DNA of 64,000 nt from Rhodococcus opacus B4 (GTDB lineage Bacteria; Actinomycetota; Actinomycetes; Mycobacteriales; Mycobacteriaceae), in the NCBI RefSeq assembly GCF_000010805.1, contig NC_012522.1:2108001-2172000 (forward strand), read 5' to 3'. Shown here piece after piece: positions 25,128-34,423 of the stretch. Below the pieces are notes generated by a model. That model was not told where the DNA came from. It did not search any database and was given only the letters and a program-made list of their open reading frames with translations. Position 1 is the first letter of the stretch. Each line of letters begins with the position of its first letter. The position numbers were made by a program, and so were the translations under genes.

Positions 25128-25760
25128 CTAGATGATCGCGCCGTCGATCGCGCAGAAGCTGTGGCAGAGCCGGGCGACGATTCGCGGCCCGCGTTCGGGA
25201 TCGAACCACCGATCGATTTGCGCCCAGTGGTAGGGATGCGTCGTGTACGGCCCGGACAGTCCGTCGAGGTCGGCGTACTCCTGCTCCCAGACGTGGGTCC
25301 ACCGCGCGGAACCGGCAGAGTCCTGCACCCGGCTCAGCTGTGAGGCCCCGATGGTGCGGATGTAGTCCGGCATCGCCCGCGTCTCGGATTCGAACTGCTC
25401 CACCAACGCCGGGTCGGCCGAGTCGTCGACCGAGACGAGAAGCGTCCGGTACACGGCCGGTTCGAAGTCCCGCGCGGCGGGTGTGGGCACACCCGCGTAG
25501 CCGACGCTGTCGACGTGCCCGACCGCGGGGACGGACAGCTGTGCGGCGATCTCGGGTTCGACAGCACGCCAGTCGGATTCGTCGTCGAAGCGAAAGTGCG
25601 CAATGACGTCGCCGCCGTTGATGCCGCCGGGCAGGGTCGGTGTCACGAGAACGCGCCGGACCCGAGGGGCCGCGACGTCGTGCAGCCTGCCTGCCAGCGA
25701 CGCAGCGGCGGAGCCGTCCTCGTCGGCGACGAGGTGAACGAGCGTGGTCACCTTAAACAT
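25128..25760 (-). CDS. Dimeric alpha-beta-barrel (Dabb-like) protein, duplicated
   Basis: This 210-residue protein appears to hold two ferredoxin-like alpha-beta halves. The first starts FKVTTLVHLVADEDGSAAASLAGRL; the second starts RTLLVSVDDSADPALVEQFESETRAMPDYI and ends with THVWEQEYADLDGLSGPYTTHPYHW, a Dabb-type signature. Dabb/stress-responsive barrel proteins include cyclases, decarboxylases and binding proteins. It overlaps the gene before it by 8 bases and is last in a catabolic run, suggesting an enzyme for the pathway intermediate. Confidence 0.72.
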   Translation of the reverse strand: MFKVTTLVHLVADEDGSAAASLAGRLHDVAAPRVRRVLVTPTLPGGINGGDVIAHFRFDDESDWRAVEPEIAAQLSVPAVGHVDSVGYAGVPTPAARDFEPAVYRTLLVSVDDSADPALVEQFESETRAMPDYIRTIGASQLSRVQDSAGSARWTHVWEQEYADLDGLSGPYTTHPYHWAQIDRWFDPERGPRIVARLCHSFCAIDGAII

Positions 25761-26106
25761 CGGTCGCGGCCTCGATATCCGCGGGCGGGCAGGAGACGGT
25801 GCGCCGCCGGGTGGCGAGGAGCTCGTCGGCGTCCTCCCACCAGCGGAGCACCTCCGCGTCGTGGCGCGCGAGGAGGCTCTGGCGCCACCAGGCGTGAGCG
25901 CCGCGCACGGTCCAGCTGACCGTCAGGGTGTTGGACTGGTCATCCAGCCAGAGCGGCGGGGAGACGAGCACGCGGTCGAGTGTCAGACCACGCGCAATCG
26001 CGCCCGGCACATAGCGTTCCAGGTAGGCGGCGAGAAACGCGCGCGCCCGACCGGGCGTCACCACCATCTCGTCGACGACGTACACGATCGGCTCGGCCGC
26101 AACCAT
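25753..26106 (-). CDS. Small alpha-beta-barrel-like protein, unknown function
   Basis: This 117-residue protein begins IVYVVDEMVVTPGRARAFLAAYLERYVPGAIARG and has a Trp-rich middle (WTVRGAHAWWRQSLLARHDAEVLRWWEDADEL). The beta-alpha-beta pattern resembles NIPSNAP/Dabb single-domain proteins. It is translationally coupled to the larger Dabb-like gene and 86 bases downstream of the acyl-CoA ligase gene. Function is inferred only from context. Confidence 0.7.
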   Translation of the reverse strand: MVAAEPIVYVVDEMVVTPGRARAFLAAYLERYVPGAIARGLTLDRVLVSPPLWLDDQSNTLTVSWTVRGAHAWWRQSLLARHDAEVLRWWEDADELLATRRRTVSCPPADIEAATDV

Positions 26107-26192
26107 CAGCGCTCCCTTCTTCCCGCTACCAGGACGGTAGGGCGAAGAAGGGAGCGCGTCACAGAGCGGCGTCCGCCCAGCGGGAGGAGACG

Positions 26193-27842
26193 CTAGTGCG
26201 CCGCGGTCGCGAGTTGCTCGCGCAGCTTCGTCTTGAGGATCTTCCCGGCCGCCGAGGTCGGCAACTGCTCGACCACCACGACGTCGCGGACCTTCTTGTA
26301 CGGCAGTACGCGCTCGGCGACGAACGCGGATACCGCATCCCCGTCGATCGTCGCGCCCGGCGTCGGCACCACGAACGCCACCGGCTCCTGGCCGACGCTG
26401 CCGGCCTCCCGGCCGACGACGGCGGCGGAAGACACATCCGGGTGCGAGACGAGGATCTCCTCCAGCTCACGCGGATACACGTTGTAGCCCTTGTAGATCA
26501 GCATGTCCTTGGTGCGGTCGCAGATGAACAGGTACCCGTCCTCGTCGGCGTAGGCGATGTCGCCGGTGTCGAGCCAGCCGTCGACGAACTGCTGCGCCGT
26601 GATCTCCGGATGGTTCAGGTAGCCGTCCGTGACCTGCGGTCCGCGGACCCACAGCTTGCCGCGCGCGCCGGCCTCCAGCACGGCACCGGAGTCGTCCTGG
26701 GCGCGGATCTGCACCTCGGTGTCGAAGACCGGCAACCCCACGCTGCCGAGCTTGTAGGCGACGGCCCCGGTCAGCGGTGCGGACGCCACCAGGCACGTTC
26801 CCTCCGTGAGCCCGTACCCCTCGACCACGCTCGCCGACGGGAAGGCCCGGCCCAGTGCCTCGAGGGTCACGTGATCGATCGGCGCCGCACCCGAGGAGAC
26901 CACCCGCACCGAATCGGTGTTCCGGGTCGCGGCGTCGGGATGGGTGGCGACGGCGTGCCACATCGCCGGGCTCCCGGTGATGTACGTGGCGCGGTGCGTC
27001 TCGATCAGGTCCAGCATGCGGCCGGGCTCGAAACGTCCGGCGAGCACCTGCGTCGCCCCGCACAGCAACAGGAACGACAGGTTGATCAGGGCGTGGGCGT
27101 GGAACAGCGGCGACACGACGACGGTCGCTCCGGCGCCGGGCACGACACCGCGGTCCTCGAGACCGGCGATGGGCCGCAACTCGATTCCGCCATCGCCGCC
27201 GGCGCGCACCTCGTGGCCTGCCCGCCAGGCGATCATCTGCGTCACGTTGGCGACGACGTTGCGGTGCAGCACCCGCACACCCTTCGACATCCCGGTGGTC
27301 CCGCCCGTGTAGGCGAGGTGGGCGACGTCGTCGCCGGACACCTTCGGGGTGAAGGGCCCAGGGGCGTAACCGGACACGAACTCGTCGAATCCGAACTGGC
27401 CGCGGCCCCTGCCTGCGACGATTCCGGCCACCACGGTCGTGCGGACGGTGGTGCCCTCCGCGGCCTCGGTGAGCGTGCCCAGTTGCCCGGGCTGGGTGAC
27501 GGCGGCGACCGCGCCGGTGTCGATGATCTGCGAGCGCAGGCCGGGGCCGGGCTGCAGCGGGTTCACCAGGGTGACGGTCGCGCCGGCCCGCAGCGCGCCG
27601 TAGTAGGCCACGACGAACTCGATGCAGTTGCCGAGGTGCAGGAGCACCACGTCGCGCTCGGTCACCCCCGCGTCCCGCAGCGCCCCGGCGAAGGCCCCCG
27701 ACCGCTGGTCGAGCTCACGGTAGGTGCATACGGTGTCGCCGTCGACCACCGCGGGCCGGTCGCCGTACAGGCGTGCCATGCCGGGCGGGAACGCCGCCAA
27801 CGTCAGTTCCGGATAGTGCAGTGCCGGTGCAGGGTTGTTCAC
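26193..27842 (-). CDS. AMP-dependent acyl-CoA ligase (4-coumarate-CoA-ligase-like)
   Basis: This 549-residue adenylate-forming enzyme has LAYTGGTTGMSKGVRV (Gly replaces the usual first Ser of the P-loop), VVEGYGLTEGTCLV, the hinge FICDRTKDMLIYKGYNVYPREL and the catalytic Lys in TSAAGKILKTKLRE. The GTG at 27842 follows an AGAGGA ribosome site and begins the homologous region. It sits in a minus-strand series with transporter, thiolase and SDR genes and would activate the imported acid. Confidence 0.9.
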   Translation of the reverse strand: MNNPAPALHYPELTLAAFPPGMARLYGDRPAVVDGDTVCTYRELDQRSGAFAGALRDAGVTERDVVLLHLGNCIEFVVAYYGALRAGATVTLVNPLQPGPGLRSQIIDTGAVAAVTQPGQLGTLTEAAEGTTVRTTVVAGIVAGRGRGQFGFDEFVSGYAPGPFTPKVSGDDVAHLAYTGGTTGMSKGVRVLHRNVVANVTQMIAWRAGHEVRAGGDGGIELRPIAGLEDRGVVPGAGATVVVSPLFHAHALINLSFLLLCGATQVLAGRFEPGRMLDLIETHRATYITGSPAMWHAVATHPDAATRNTDSVRVVSSGAAPIDHVTLEALGRAFPSASVVEGYGLTEGTCLVASAPLTGAVAYKLGSVGLPVFDTEVQIRAQDDSGAVLEAGARGKLWVRGPQVTDGYLNHPEITAQQFVDGWLDTGDIAYADEDGYLFICDRTKDMLIYKGYNVYPRELEEILVSHPDVSSAAVVGREAGSVGQEPVAFVVPTPGATIDGDAVSAFVAERVLPYKKVRDVVVVEQLPTSAAGKILKTKLREQLATAAH

Positions 27843-27859
27843 GTTCGGTCCTCTGTTCG

Positions 27860-28624
27860 TCAGCGAGGTGCCATGCGGATGGCGCCGTCGAGGCGGATGG
27901 TCTCGCCGTTGAGGTAACCGTTCTCGAGGATCTGGCAGGCGAGCTGCCCGAACTCGCTGGGCTTGCCCAGACGCGACGGGTTCGGCACCGACTTCTCCAG
28001 CGACGCGCGCACGTCCTCGCGGAGCCGGGCGAGGAGCGGGGTGTCCATGATCCCGGGGGCGATGGTGCACACCCGGATGTTGCGGCTGGCGAGGTCCCGG
28101 GCGGCGGTCACGGTCATGCCGACGATACCGGCCTTCGATGCGGTGTAGTTGATCTGGCCGATCTGGCCCTCGAATGCGGCGACGGACGCCGTGAGCACCA
28201 CAGCGCCGCGCTCGCCGTCGACCTCGTCGAGGCGCGCCATCCGCTCCGCGCCGAGGCGCAGGGCGTTGAACGAGCCGACGAGGTTGAGCCGGATCACGAA
28301 TTCGAAGTCCTCGACCGAACCCGCCTTGCCGTCGGAGTCGAGGATGCGCATGCGGCGTCCGGCGCCGGCGCAATGCACGAGGCCGCGCAGTCCGCCGCGC
28401 TCGTCGGCGACGTCGAGTGCGGCCGCGAACTGCTCGGAATCGGTCACGTCGGCGGGCGCGAACTGTGCGGCGCCGCCCAGTTCCTTCGCCGCCGCCTCGC
28501 CGTCGGAGTTCGGCAGGTCGATGAGCGTCACCTGGGCGCCCGCGTCGACGAGGCGGCGTGCGGTCGCGAGCCCGAGACCGGACGCGCCGCCGGTGACGGC
28601 TGTCGAAATTCCCTTGAGTTCCAT
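27860..28624 (-). CDS. Short-chain dehydrogenase, 3-hydroxyacyl-CoA dehydrogenase (HSD10-like)
   Basis: This 254-residue SDR has the cofactor motif VTGGASGLGLATARRL with Asp after strand 2 (LIDLPNS), which suggests NAD. The catalytic segment is VVLTASVAAFEGQIGQINYT, then ASKAG (Ser, Tyr, Lys), and it ends with a GNETIRLDGAIRM-like tail (NGETIRLDGAIRMAPR). The GQIGQINYTASK region is characteristic of type II 3-hydroxyacyl-CoA dehydrogenases. It lies 17 bases upstream of the ligase gene and 34 bases downstream of the thiolase gene. Confidence 0.9.
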   Translation of the reverse strand: MELKGISTAVTGGASGLGLATARRLVDAGAQVTLIDLPNSDGEAAAKELGGAAQFAPADVTDSEQFAAALDVADERGGLRGLVHCAGAGRRMRILDSDGKAGSVEDFEFVIRLNLVGSFNALRLGAERMARLDEVDGERGAVVLTASVAAFEGQIGQINYTASKAGIVGMTVTAARDLASRNIRVCTIAPGIMDTPLLARLREDVRASLEKSVPNPSRLGKPSEFGQLACQILENGYLNGETIRLDGAIRMAPR

Positions 28625-28658
28625 CGTGCGCGTGTTCCCTTCGAAAGATGTTGTCGGA

Positions 28659-29792
28659 TCAGAGAAGTTCGAGAATGGTGGCGTTGGCGAGACCGCCCGC
28701 CTCACACATGGTCTGCAGTCCGTACCGAATGCCGTTGTCTCGCATGTGGTGGACGAGGCGGGTCATGAGGATCGCCCCGGAACCGCCGAGCGGGTGCCCG
28801 ACCGCGATGGCGCCGCCGAGCGGATTGAGCCGATCGGTCGCGGCGCCGGTCTCCGCCTGCCACGCCAGCGGAACAGGGGCGAACGCCTCGTTCACCTCGA
28901 ATGCGCCGATGTCGTCGATCTTCAGCCCCGAGCGCGACAGTGCCTTCTCCGTCGCGGCGATGGGTCCGGTCAGCATGATCACCGGGTCGTCGCCCGCGAC
29001 GGCGCACGTGTGGATGCGGGCCATCGGGGTCAGGCCCAGTTGGGCGGCCTTCTCGCTCGTCGTGACGAGCAGAGCGCCCGCGCCGTCGGAGATCTGCGAG
29101 GAATTGCCGGCGTGGATCACGCCGTCCTCCTTGAAGACGGTCTTCAGCTTGCCGAGCGACTCGAGTGTGCCGCCGCGGCGGATACCCTCGTCACCGGCGA
29201 GGACGTCTGAGAGCGGTGCGAGTTGTCCGTCGAATGCGCCCCGATCCGCGGCGGCGGCCGCGAGTTCGTGCGATCGCAGCGCGTACTCGTCGAGCGTCTG
29301 ACGGGACAGCCCCCACTTGTCGGCCATCATCTCGGCACCGGTGCCCTGGCTGAACCCACCGACGCCGTAGCGGTCGAGGACGGCCGCCGGAAAGTGCTCG
29401 CCGTTCGTGCTCGCGCTGCCCATGGGAACCCGGCTCATCGACTCCACGCCACCGGCGACGACGACGTCCTCGTGGCCTGCGATGACGGTGGCGGCCGCGA
29501 AGCTCACTGCCTGCTGACTCGACCCGCACGCCCGGGTGAGGGTGGTGCCCGGCACCGATTCGGGCCAGCCCGCGGCGAGCACGGCGGTGCGGGCGACGTT
29601 GCCCGCCTGCTCCCCCACCTGGCTGACACAGCCCCAGACGACGTCGCCGACCTGATCCGGGGAGAGTCCGGTGCGCGCCGCGAGGGCCTCGAGAACGTGC
29701 GCCGACAGATTTGCGGGGTGGATTCCGGACAGGGAACCGCCACGCCGCCCGATGGGCGTGCGGACGGCGTCGACGATCACTGCATCGCGCAT
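28659..29792 (-). CDS. Thiolase (acetyl-CoA acyltransferase)
   Basis: This 377-residue thiolase has the acyl-accepting Cys in LTRACGSSQQAVSFAA, the middle motif VNEAFAPVPLAW, the His motif AVGHPLGGSGAILM and a terminal Cys in TMCEAGGLANATILE, where the usual CIGGG is altered to CEAGG as in steroid/terpenoid-type thiolases. It would cleave a 3-ketoacyl-CoA. ATG 29792 begins the standard MRDAVIVDAVRTPIGRRGG start. Confidence 0.92.
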   Translation of the reverse strand: MRDAVIVDAVRTPIGRRGGSLSGIHPANLSAHVLEALAARTGLSPDQVGDVVWGCVSQVGEQAGNVARTAVLAAGWPESVPGTTLTRACGSSQQAVSFAAATVIAGHEDVVVAGGVESMSRVPMGSASTNGEHFPAAVLDRYGVGGFSQGTGAEMMADKWGLSRQTLDEYALRSHELAAAAADRGAFDGQLAPLSDVLAGDEGIRRGGTLESLGKLKTVFKEDGVIHAGNSSQISDGAGALLVTTSEKAAQLGLTPMARIHTCAVAGDDPVIMLTGPIAATEKALSRSGLKIDDIGAFEVNEAFAPVPLAWQAETGAATDRLNPLGGAIAVGHPLGGSGAILMTRLVHHMRDNGIRYGLQTMCEAGGLANATILELL

Positions 29793-29876
29793 GGTGTGTT
29801 CCTTCGATCTGAGGGGGTGACTCGAATCAATCACGGGCGTTGTCGTCAGCACAACGACTTTCGGCCGATCGCAGCG

Positions 29877-31205
29877 TTAGTTCGTGCCTATGGCCGCAGC
29901 GTCGCCCCGGACCAGCTTCTTGTCGCGCTCGGGGTTCGCGAGGAGCAACGCCCCGACGGCGCACACCGCGGCGACGAGCCCGAGAGCCTGGAATGCGGTG
30001 GCGTACCCCGCGGCCGGCGAGGCGGCCGCGTCGACGATCAGACCCGTCGCGTAGGGGGCGACGAGGCCGCCGATCGCCATGACGGCGAGGAACACGCCCA
30101 GGGTGCCCGCGGTCTGGCGGGGCGGGCAGATCTCCGAGATCGCCGCGTTGAGCAACGGAAACACCGACGCGGCGAAGCCGTAGCCGACGGAGACGACGAG
30201 GACGGCCACCGCGGGAGCGGTGATGGACGGGAGGGCGAGCAGGATCGCACCGCAGATCAGCACCCCGACGGCGGGGACGACGACGCGGACCACACGGGAC
30301 GTCGAGCCGCGTGCGAGCAGACGGTCGCCGATCACGGACGACAGCAGCATCAGGATCAGCCCGGCGATGCTCGGGAACGCGAACATCGAACCGGCCTGCA
30401 GGCGGCTGTACCCGAGGCCCACCTCGAAGTACGACGGCAGCCACGTCAGAACCACGGCGACCAGCGCGTACACGCTCATGACGAGAAGCGCGCCGCTGAT
30501 GAACGTGCGGGTCCGGAAGATGCGACCCCACGGCACCGCCGGTTCGCCCGCGTCACCGGCGGCCGCGGAATCGGCACCCTTGCCGCTGCGAATGTACGGG
30601 CCTTCGCTCCAGACGGTCAGCCACACGACGCACCACAGAACTCCGATGGCGGCCAGCGCGACCAGCGCGTAGCGCCACCCGAACGTGACGGTCACGAACG
30701 CGAGAGCCGGCGCGACGGCGATCTTCGCGATCGATGCGGCACCGGCGAGCAGGGCGCTCGGCAGTCCGCGCTTGGCGGGTGCGTGCCACGAGTACGCCGC
30801 CGTGTGCAGCAGAGCGGAACTCGGACCTTCCGCGAGCCCGAGCAGCAGGCGACTGATCAGCAGCACCGCGAAACTCGCGACGACCACGAGCGGAAGTATC
30901 GCGACGGACCAGGCGATCGCGAGCAGCAGCAGCGCCCATCGCAGCGACATCCAGCGGTTCAGCGCACCGGCGAAGAAGCCGCCGACGGTGAACGTCAGGA
31001 AGAAGAGGCTTCCCACCAGCCCGATCTGCGAGGCACTCAGTCCCAGTTCGTGGGCGAGGGGCTGGGCGATGATGCCGAGGACGGCCTTGTCGGCGTAGTT
31101 GACGACGTAGAGCAGCACGAGGAGCGCGGTCAGGCCCCAAGCGCGGCTGCGGGACTCGGAACCGATGGCGACGGCCCGGTCGAGGGTGGCAGAGGAGCGG
31201 GTCAC
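29877..31205 (-). CDS. MFS transporter, anion:cation symporter-like
   Basis: This 442-residue protein has about 12 membrane helices and the MFS helix-1 to helix-3 pattern (VNYADKAVLGIIAQPLAHEL, then FFAGALNRWMSLRWAL). The NYADK motif is typical of organic-anion MFS symporters. The GTG at 31205 follows an AAGGGATC site. It is first in the minus-strand run of thiolase, SDR, ligase and barrel proteins, so it probably brings in the acid that the pathway degrades. Confidence 0.87.
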   Translation of the reverse strand: MTRSSATLDRAVAIGSESRSRAWGLTALLVLLYVVNYADKAVLGIIAQPLAHELGLSASQIGLVGSLFFLTFTVGGFFAGALNRWMSLRWALLLLAIAWSVAILPLVVVASFAVLLISRLLLGLAEGPSSALLHTAAYSWHAPAKRGLPSALLAGAASIAKIAVAPALAFVTVTFGWRYALVALAAIGVLWCVVWLTVWSEGPYIRSGKGADSAAAGDAGEPAVPWGRIFRTRTFISGALLVMSVYALVAVVLTWLPSYFEVGLGYSRLQAGSMFAFPSIAGLILMLLSSVIGDRLLARGSTSRVVRVVVPAVGVLICGAILLALPSITAPAVAVLVVSVGYGFAASVFPLLNAAISEICPPRQTAGTLGVFLAVMAIGGLVAPYATGLIVDAAASPAAGYATAFQALGLVAAVCAVGALLLANPERDKKLVRGDAAAIGTN

Positions 31206-31504
31206 GTGGTGATCCCTTCGGAAGACGTGGTGGCGTGGGTCACAGTATCTGGGTTCATTCAACGGACGGGGGTGCCCGCGATCAATACGCACTCGGCGAA
31301 GGCACCGGCTACGCCTGCCTATGGGTCGTGATTGCATTGGACTCCGCTATTCGACCGATAGCCCGAACGCCCCTAGCCGGGCCCCCGCGGATCGGGCATT
31401 CTCGACCCAGGAGCCGCGTCGCCCGAGCCGTCGGCCGAACCGAGTTCTGCCATCGGCAGGGGCGTACTGCGCAGTGACGCACTGCAATTCGAAGGAGAAA
31501 GATC
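31206..31504. other. 299-base divergent control region
   Basis: This is the longest non-coding stretch in the window, between the divergent MFS transporter and acyl-CoA dehydrogenase starts. It holds the AAGGAGAAAG ribosome site (31492-31501) for the dehydrogenase and AT-enriched patches near 31325-31355. I found no convincing palindrome or terminator. The only ORFs on either strand lack coding character. Confidence 0.6.
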
Positions 31505-32662
31505 GTGCAGCGTACGGTGTTCAACGAGGATCACGACGCATTCCGGAAGACGATCCGCGACTTCATCGCCAAGGAAGTCGCTCCCGTCCACCACGAGTGG
31601 GAGGACGAAGGGCATCCGCCGCGGGACTTCTACCGCCGTCTCGGTGAGCTCGGCGTGCTCGGGATCCAGGTGCCGGAGGAGTTCGGCGGCGGCGGTGAGA
31701 AGAGTTTCAAGTTCGCCGCGGTGGTCGGCGAGGAGACGGCGGCCGCCGGCGTCACGTTCGGCAGCTACTCGGTGCACACCAACCTGATTCTGCCGTACCT
31801 GCTCGAGTACGCCAGCGACGAGCAGAAGCAGCGGTGGCTCCCGGGGTTCGCGTCCGGCGACATCATGTTCGCGATCGCGATGACCGAGCCGGGCACCGGT
31901 TCGGACCTCGCGAACATCGCGACGTCGGCGAAGCTGTCGGCGGACGGGTCGCATTACGTCCTGAGCGGCGCGAAGACGTTCATCACCGGCGGCGCGCTCG
32001 CCGACCGGATCCTCGTGGTGTGCCGCACCGCGCCCAGCACCCCCGAGGACCGCCGGGCCGGTCTGACCATCCTCGTCGTCGACACGACCGCCGAGGGTTT
32101 CGCGGTGGGCCGCAAGATCGAGAAGATCGGATTGAAGGCCTCGGACACCGCCGAACTGTCCTTCACCGATGTCAAGGTGCCGGTGGCGGACCGCCTCGGC
32201 GAGGAGGGGGCCGGCTTCCGCTACCTCACCCACAACCTCGCGCAGGAACGTCTGTCCATCGCACTCGGCGGGTCGGCGACCGCGGCCGCGGCGCTGCAGC
32301 ACGCGATCGCATACGTCAAGGAGCGCACGGTGTTCGGCAAGCCCGTCGCGGCGTTCCAGAACACCAAGTTCGTGCTCGCCGAATGCGCCACCGAGGTGGA
32401 GGCGATCCAGCTGATGGCCGACCGCGCACTCGAACTGCACGATGCCGGCGAGCTGACGGTCGCCGATGCCGCGAAGGCGAAGCTGTTCTGCACCGAGGCG
32501 GCGGGCCGGGTCATCGACAAGTGCTTGCAACTGCACGGCGGTTACGGCTACATCCTCGAATACCCCATCGCGCGCCTGTACGCGGACACCCGCGTGTCCC
32601 GCATCTACGGCGGGACCAGCGAGGTCATGAAGACGATCATCGCCAAGGATCTCGGCCTCTGA
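31505..32662 (+). CDS. Acyl-CoA dehydrogenase, LCAD/IVD-like
   Basis: This 385-residue flavoprotein has [17 protein letters not shown] and [13 protein letters not shown] for FAD/substrate binding and a C-terminal [19 protein letters not shown], then [14 protein letters not shown]. The usual catalytic Glu of YEGT is Gly here (YGGT), the pattern of long-chain and isovaleryl-type enzymes that place the base in another helix. It diverges from the transporter-thiolase operon and can provide its first oxidation. It starts at GTG 31505. Confidence 0.92.
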   Translation: MQRTVFNEDHDAFRKTIRDFIAKEVAPVHHEWEDEGHPPRDFYRRLGELGVLGIQVPEEFGGGGEKSFKFAAVVGEETAAAGVTFGSYSVHTNLILPYLLEYASDEQKQRWLPGFASGDIMFAIAMTEPGTGSDLANIATSAKLSADGSHYVLSGAKTFITGGALADRILVVCRTAPSTPEDRRAGLTILVVDTTAEGFAVGRKIEKIGLKASDTAELSFTDVKVPVADRLGEEGAGFRYLTHNLAQERLSIALGGSATAAAALQHAIAYVKERTVFGKPVAAFQNTKFVLAECATEVEAIQLMADRALELHDAGELTVADAAKAKLFCTEAAGRVIDKCLQLHGGYGYILEYPIARLYADTRVSRIYGGTSEVMKTIIAKDLGL

Positions 32663-32679
32663 CCCCACACACCAACAGT

Positions 32680-33474
32680 ATGGGCGTACCGTTTGAAGGC
32701 GTGGACGACATCTGGGATCCGGACAAGTACCTCGCCTTCGCGGACCATCGGGGGCGCCCGTTCTACGAGTTGCTCTCGCGCGTCGACGCGCGGTCACCCC
32801 GCCGCGTGGTCGACCTCGGCTGCGGTCCGGGAAACCTGACCGTCAGCCTCGCCCAGCGGTGGCCGGACGCCGTCCTGGAGGCCTCCGACAGCTCCCCCGA
32901 GATGGTCCGGGCCGCACGTGACCGCGGCCTCGACGCCGCCCGGCTGGACATCCGCGACTGGACGCCGCAGCCCGACACCGACGTCGTCGTCTCCAACGCC
33001 GCACTGCAGTGGGTGCCCGAGCACCGGGAATTACTGCGCCGCTGGCCGGCGCAACTGCCGTCGGGGGCGTGGATCGCGGTGCAGGTCCCCGGCAACTTCG
33101 ACGCGCCCTCGCACGCGATCGTCCGGGACCTCGCCGGGAGTGAGCGCTGGTCCGGGTCGCTCTCGGACATACCGTTCCGGGCGGACGACGTCGTCGACGA
33201 TCCCGCCGGGTACGCGGGCCTGCTCGCGGACGCCGGATGCGCCGTCGACGCCTGGGAGACCACGTACGTCCAGCAGCTGACCGGCGAGAACCCGGTGCTG
33301 GAGTGGATCACCGGGACGGCGCTCCGCCCGGTCAAGGACGCCCTGCCGGAGCAGGACTGGGAACGCTTCCGGCAGGAACTCGTCCCGCTCCTCGACGAGG
33401 CGTATCCCCGGCGACCGGACGGGAGCACGTTCTTCCCGTTCCGGCGCATCTTCGTCGTCTCCCGGGTGCCGTAG
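32680..33474 (+). CDS. tam: Trans-aconitate 2-methyltransferase-like SAM methyltransferase
   Basis: This protein of about 264 residues has [20 protein letters not shown], then [25 protein letters not shown] (SAM motif I) and [14 protein letters not shown] (motif IV), the pattern of Tam proteins. Tam methylates trans-aconitate to prevent aconitase inhibition. ATG 32680 is annotated, but GTG 32701 just before the conserved WDPDKYL start is an equally good choice. It follows the dehydrogenase by 17 bases but is probably unrelated in function. Confidence 0.85.
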   Translation: MGVPFEGVDDIWDPDKYLAFADHRGRPFYELLSRVDARSPRRVVDLGCGPGNLTVSLAQRWPDAVLEASDSSPEMVRAARDRGLDAARLDIRDWTPQPDTDVVVSNAALQWVPEHRELLRRWPAQLPSGAWIAVQVPGNFDAPSHAIVRDLAGSERWSGSLSDIPFRADDVVDDPAGYAGLLADAGCAVDAWETTYVQQLTGENPVLEWITGTALRPVKDALPEQDWERFRQELVPLLDEAYPRRPDGSTFFPFRRIFVVSRVP

Positions 33475-33481
33475 ACCCCGG

Positions 33482-34423
33482 TCAGCCGTGATGCCTGCGG
33501 TACGCCGCGGCCGCTCCGGGGTGCAGCGGAACGCCGGCCGTGACGATCAACGACTGCCGGTCCAGGAACTGGCTGCCGGTCGCCTGATCCGGCACCAGCT
33601 CCGCCGCGTGGTCGATCAGCACCTCGACGATCGCGCCCGCGGCGCTGTCGGACACGGCCGGATCGGCGAGAAGCAGGTTCGCGAGACCGATCGTCGCGAC
33701 CGGCGTCTGCTGTCCGTAGGTGCCGGGCGGAATCAGCACCGGCTCGTAGCGCGGGCCGAACCGCTCCCGCAGCAGTTCCAGTTCGGCGGACAGGTCGAGT
33801 AGCCGCAGCGGGATTCCGAGATCGGCGAACGACGGCGTCGGCACACCGCCCGCCCACAGAACCGCGTCGACGGTGCCGTCCCGCAGGGCCTCCCCCGCGT
33901 CGGTCATCGACAGGTGTAGCCGCGTCACGTCGCCCGGACCCGCCAGGCCCAGCACGTCCAGGATGCGCTCGCCCGTCAGTTCCGCGCCGGAGCCTGTGGC
34001 GCCCAGACTGATTCGCGCGCCCCGCAGCTGCGCGGTGTCCATGATTCCGGAGTCGGCGCGCACCGCGAGCTGCATGTAGTTCTCGTACACCTTGCCGAGG
34101 GCGGTGAACGCGGCGCCGGCCTCCATGGCCGACACGGCGGCATCGGCGAGGCTCAGGGCCAGTTCCGCGTCCCCGGACGCCAGCGCCGCCAGATTCTCCA
34201 TCGACCCGGCGGTCCGGACCGGGACGATGCCCACCGGCACTCCGGCACGGTCCGCGGCCGCGGCCGTCAGCTGAGCGAACTCCCAGAAGAATCCGCCCTC
34301 CTCACCCGCGGCGAGTCGCAGCGGATCGGCACCGCTGTCCGAGCACGCGGCGAGCACCGAACCGGCCGCCGCGGTCGCGCCCGCGGCGACGAGGCCACGG
34401 AGAAATGCACGCCGGGTGATCAC
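33482..34423 (-). CDS. TAXI-family periplasmic solute-binding lipoprotein
   Basis: This 313-residue protein has a twin-arginine start (MITRRAFLRGLVAAG) and a lipobox LAAC near residue 26. The TAXI-type binding fold follows: GEEGGFFWEFAQLTAAAADR, VPVRTAGSMENLAALASGDA and ARISLGATGSGAELTGERIL. TAXI proteins normally feed a TRAP membrane subunit, but none is nearby. Instead the gene overlaps the histidine kinase gene by four bases (GTGA). It may present a ligand to the kinase rather than to a transporter. Confidence 0.87.
   Translation of the reverse strand: MITRRAFLRGLVAAGATAAAGSVLAACSDSGADPLRLAAGEEGGFFWEFAQLTAAAADRAGVPVGIVPVRTAGSMENLAALASGDAELALSLADAAVSAMEAGAAFTALGKVYENYMQLAVRADSGIMDTAQLRGARISLGATGSGAELTGERILDVLGLAGPGDVTRLHLSMTDAGEALRDGTVDAVLWAGGVPTPSFADLGIPLRLLDLSAELELLRERFGPRYEPVLIPPGTYGQQTPVATIGLANLLLADPAVSDSAAGAIVEVLIDHAAELVPDQATGSQFLDRQSLIVTAGVPLHPGAAAAYRRHHG

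Noticed and set aside
29223..31331. Long plus-strand open frame opposite the thiolase and MFS genes
   Set aside because: It spans two clearly recognised genes on the other strand and has random, charged composition typical of an antisense shadow.
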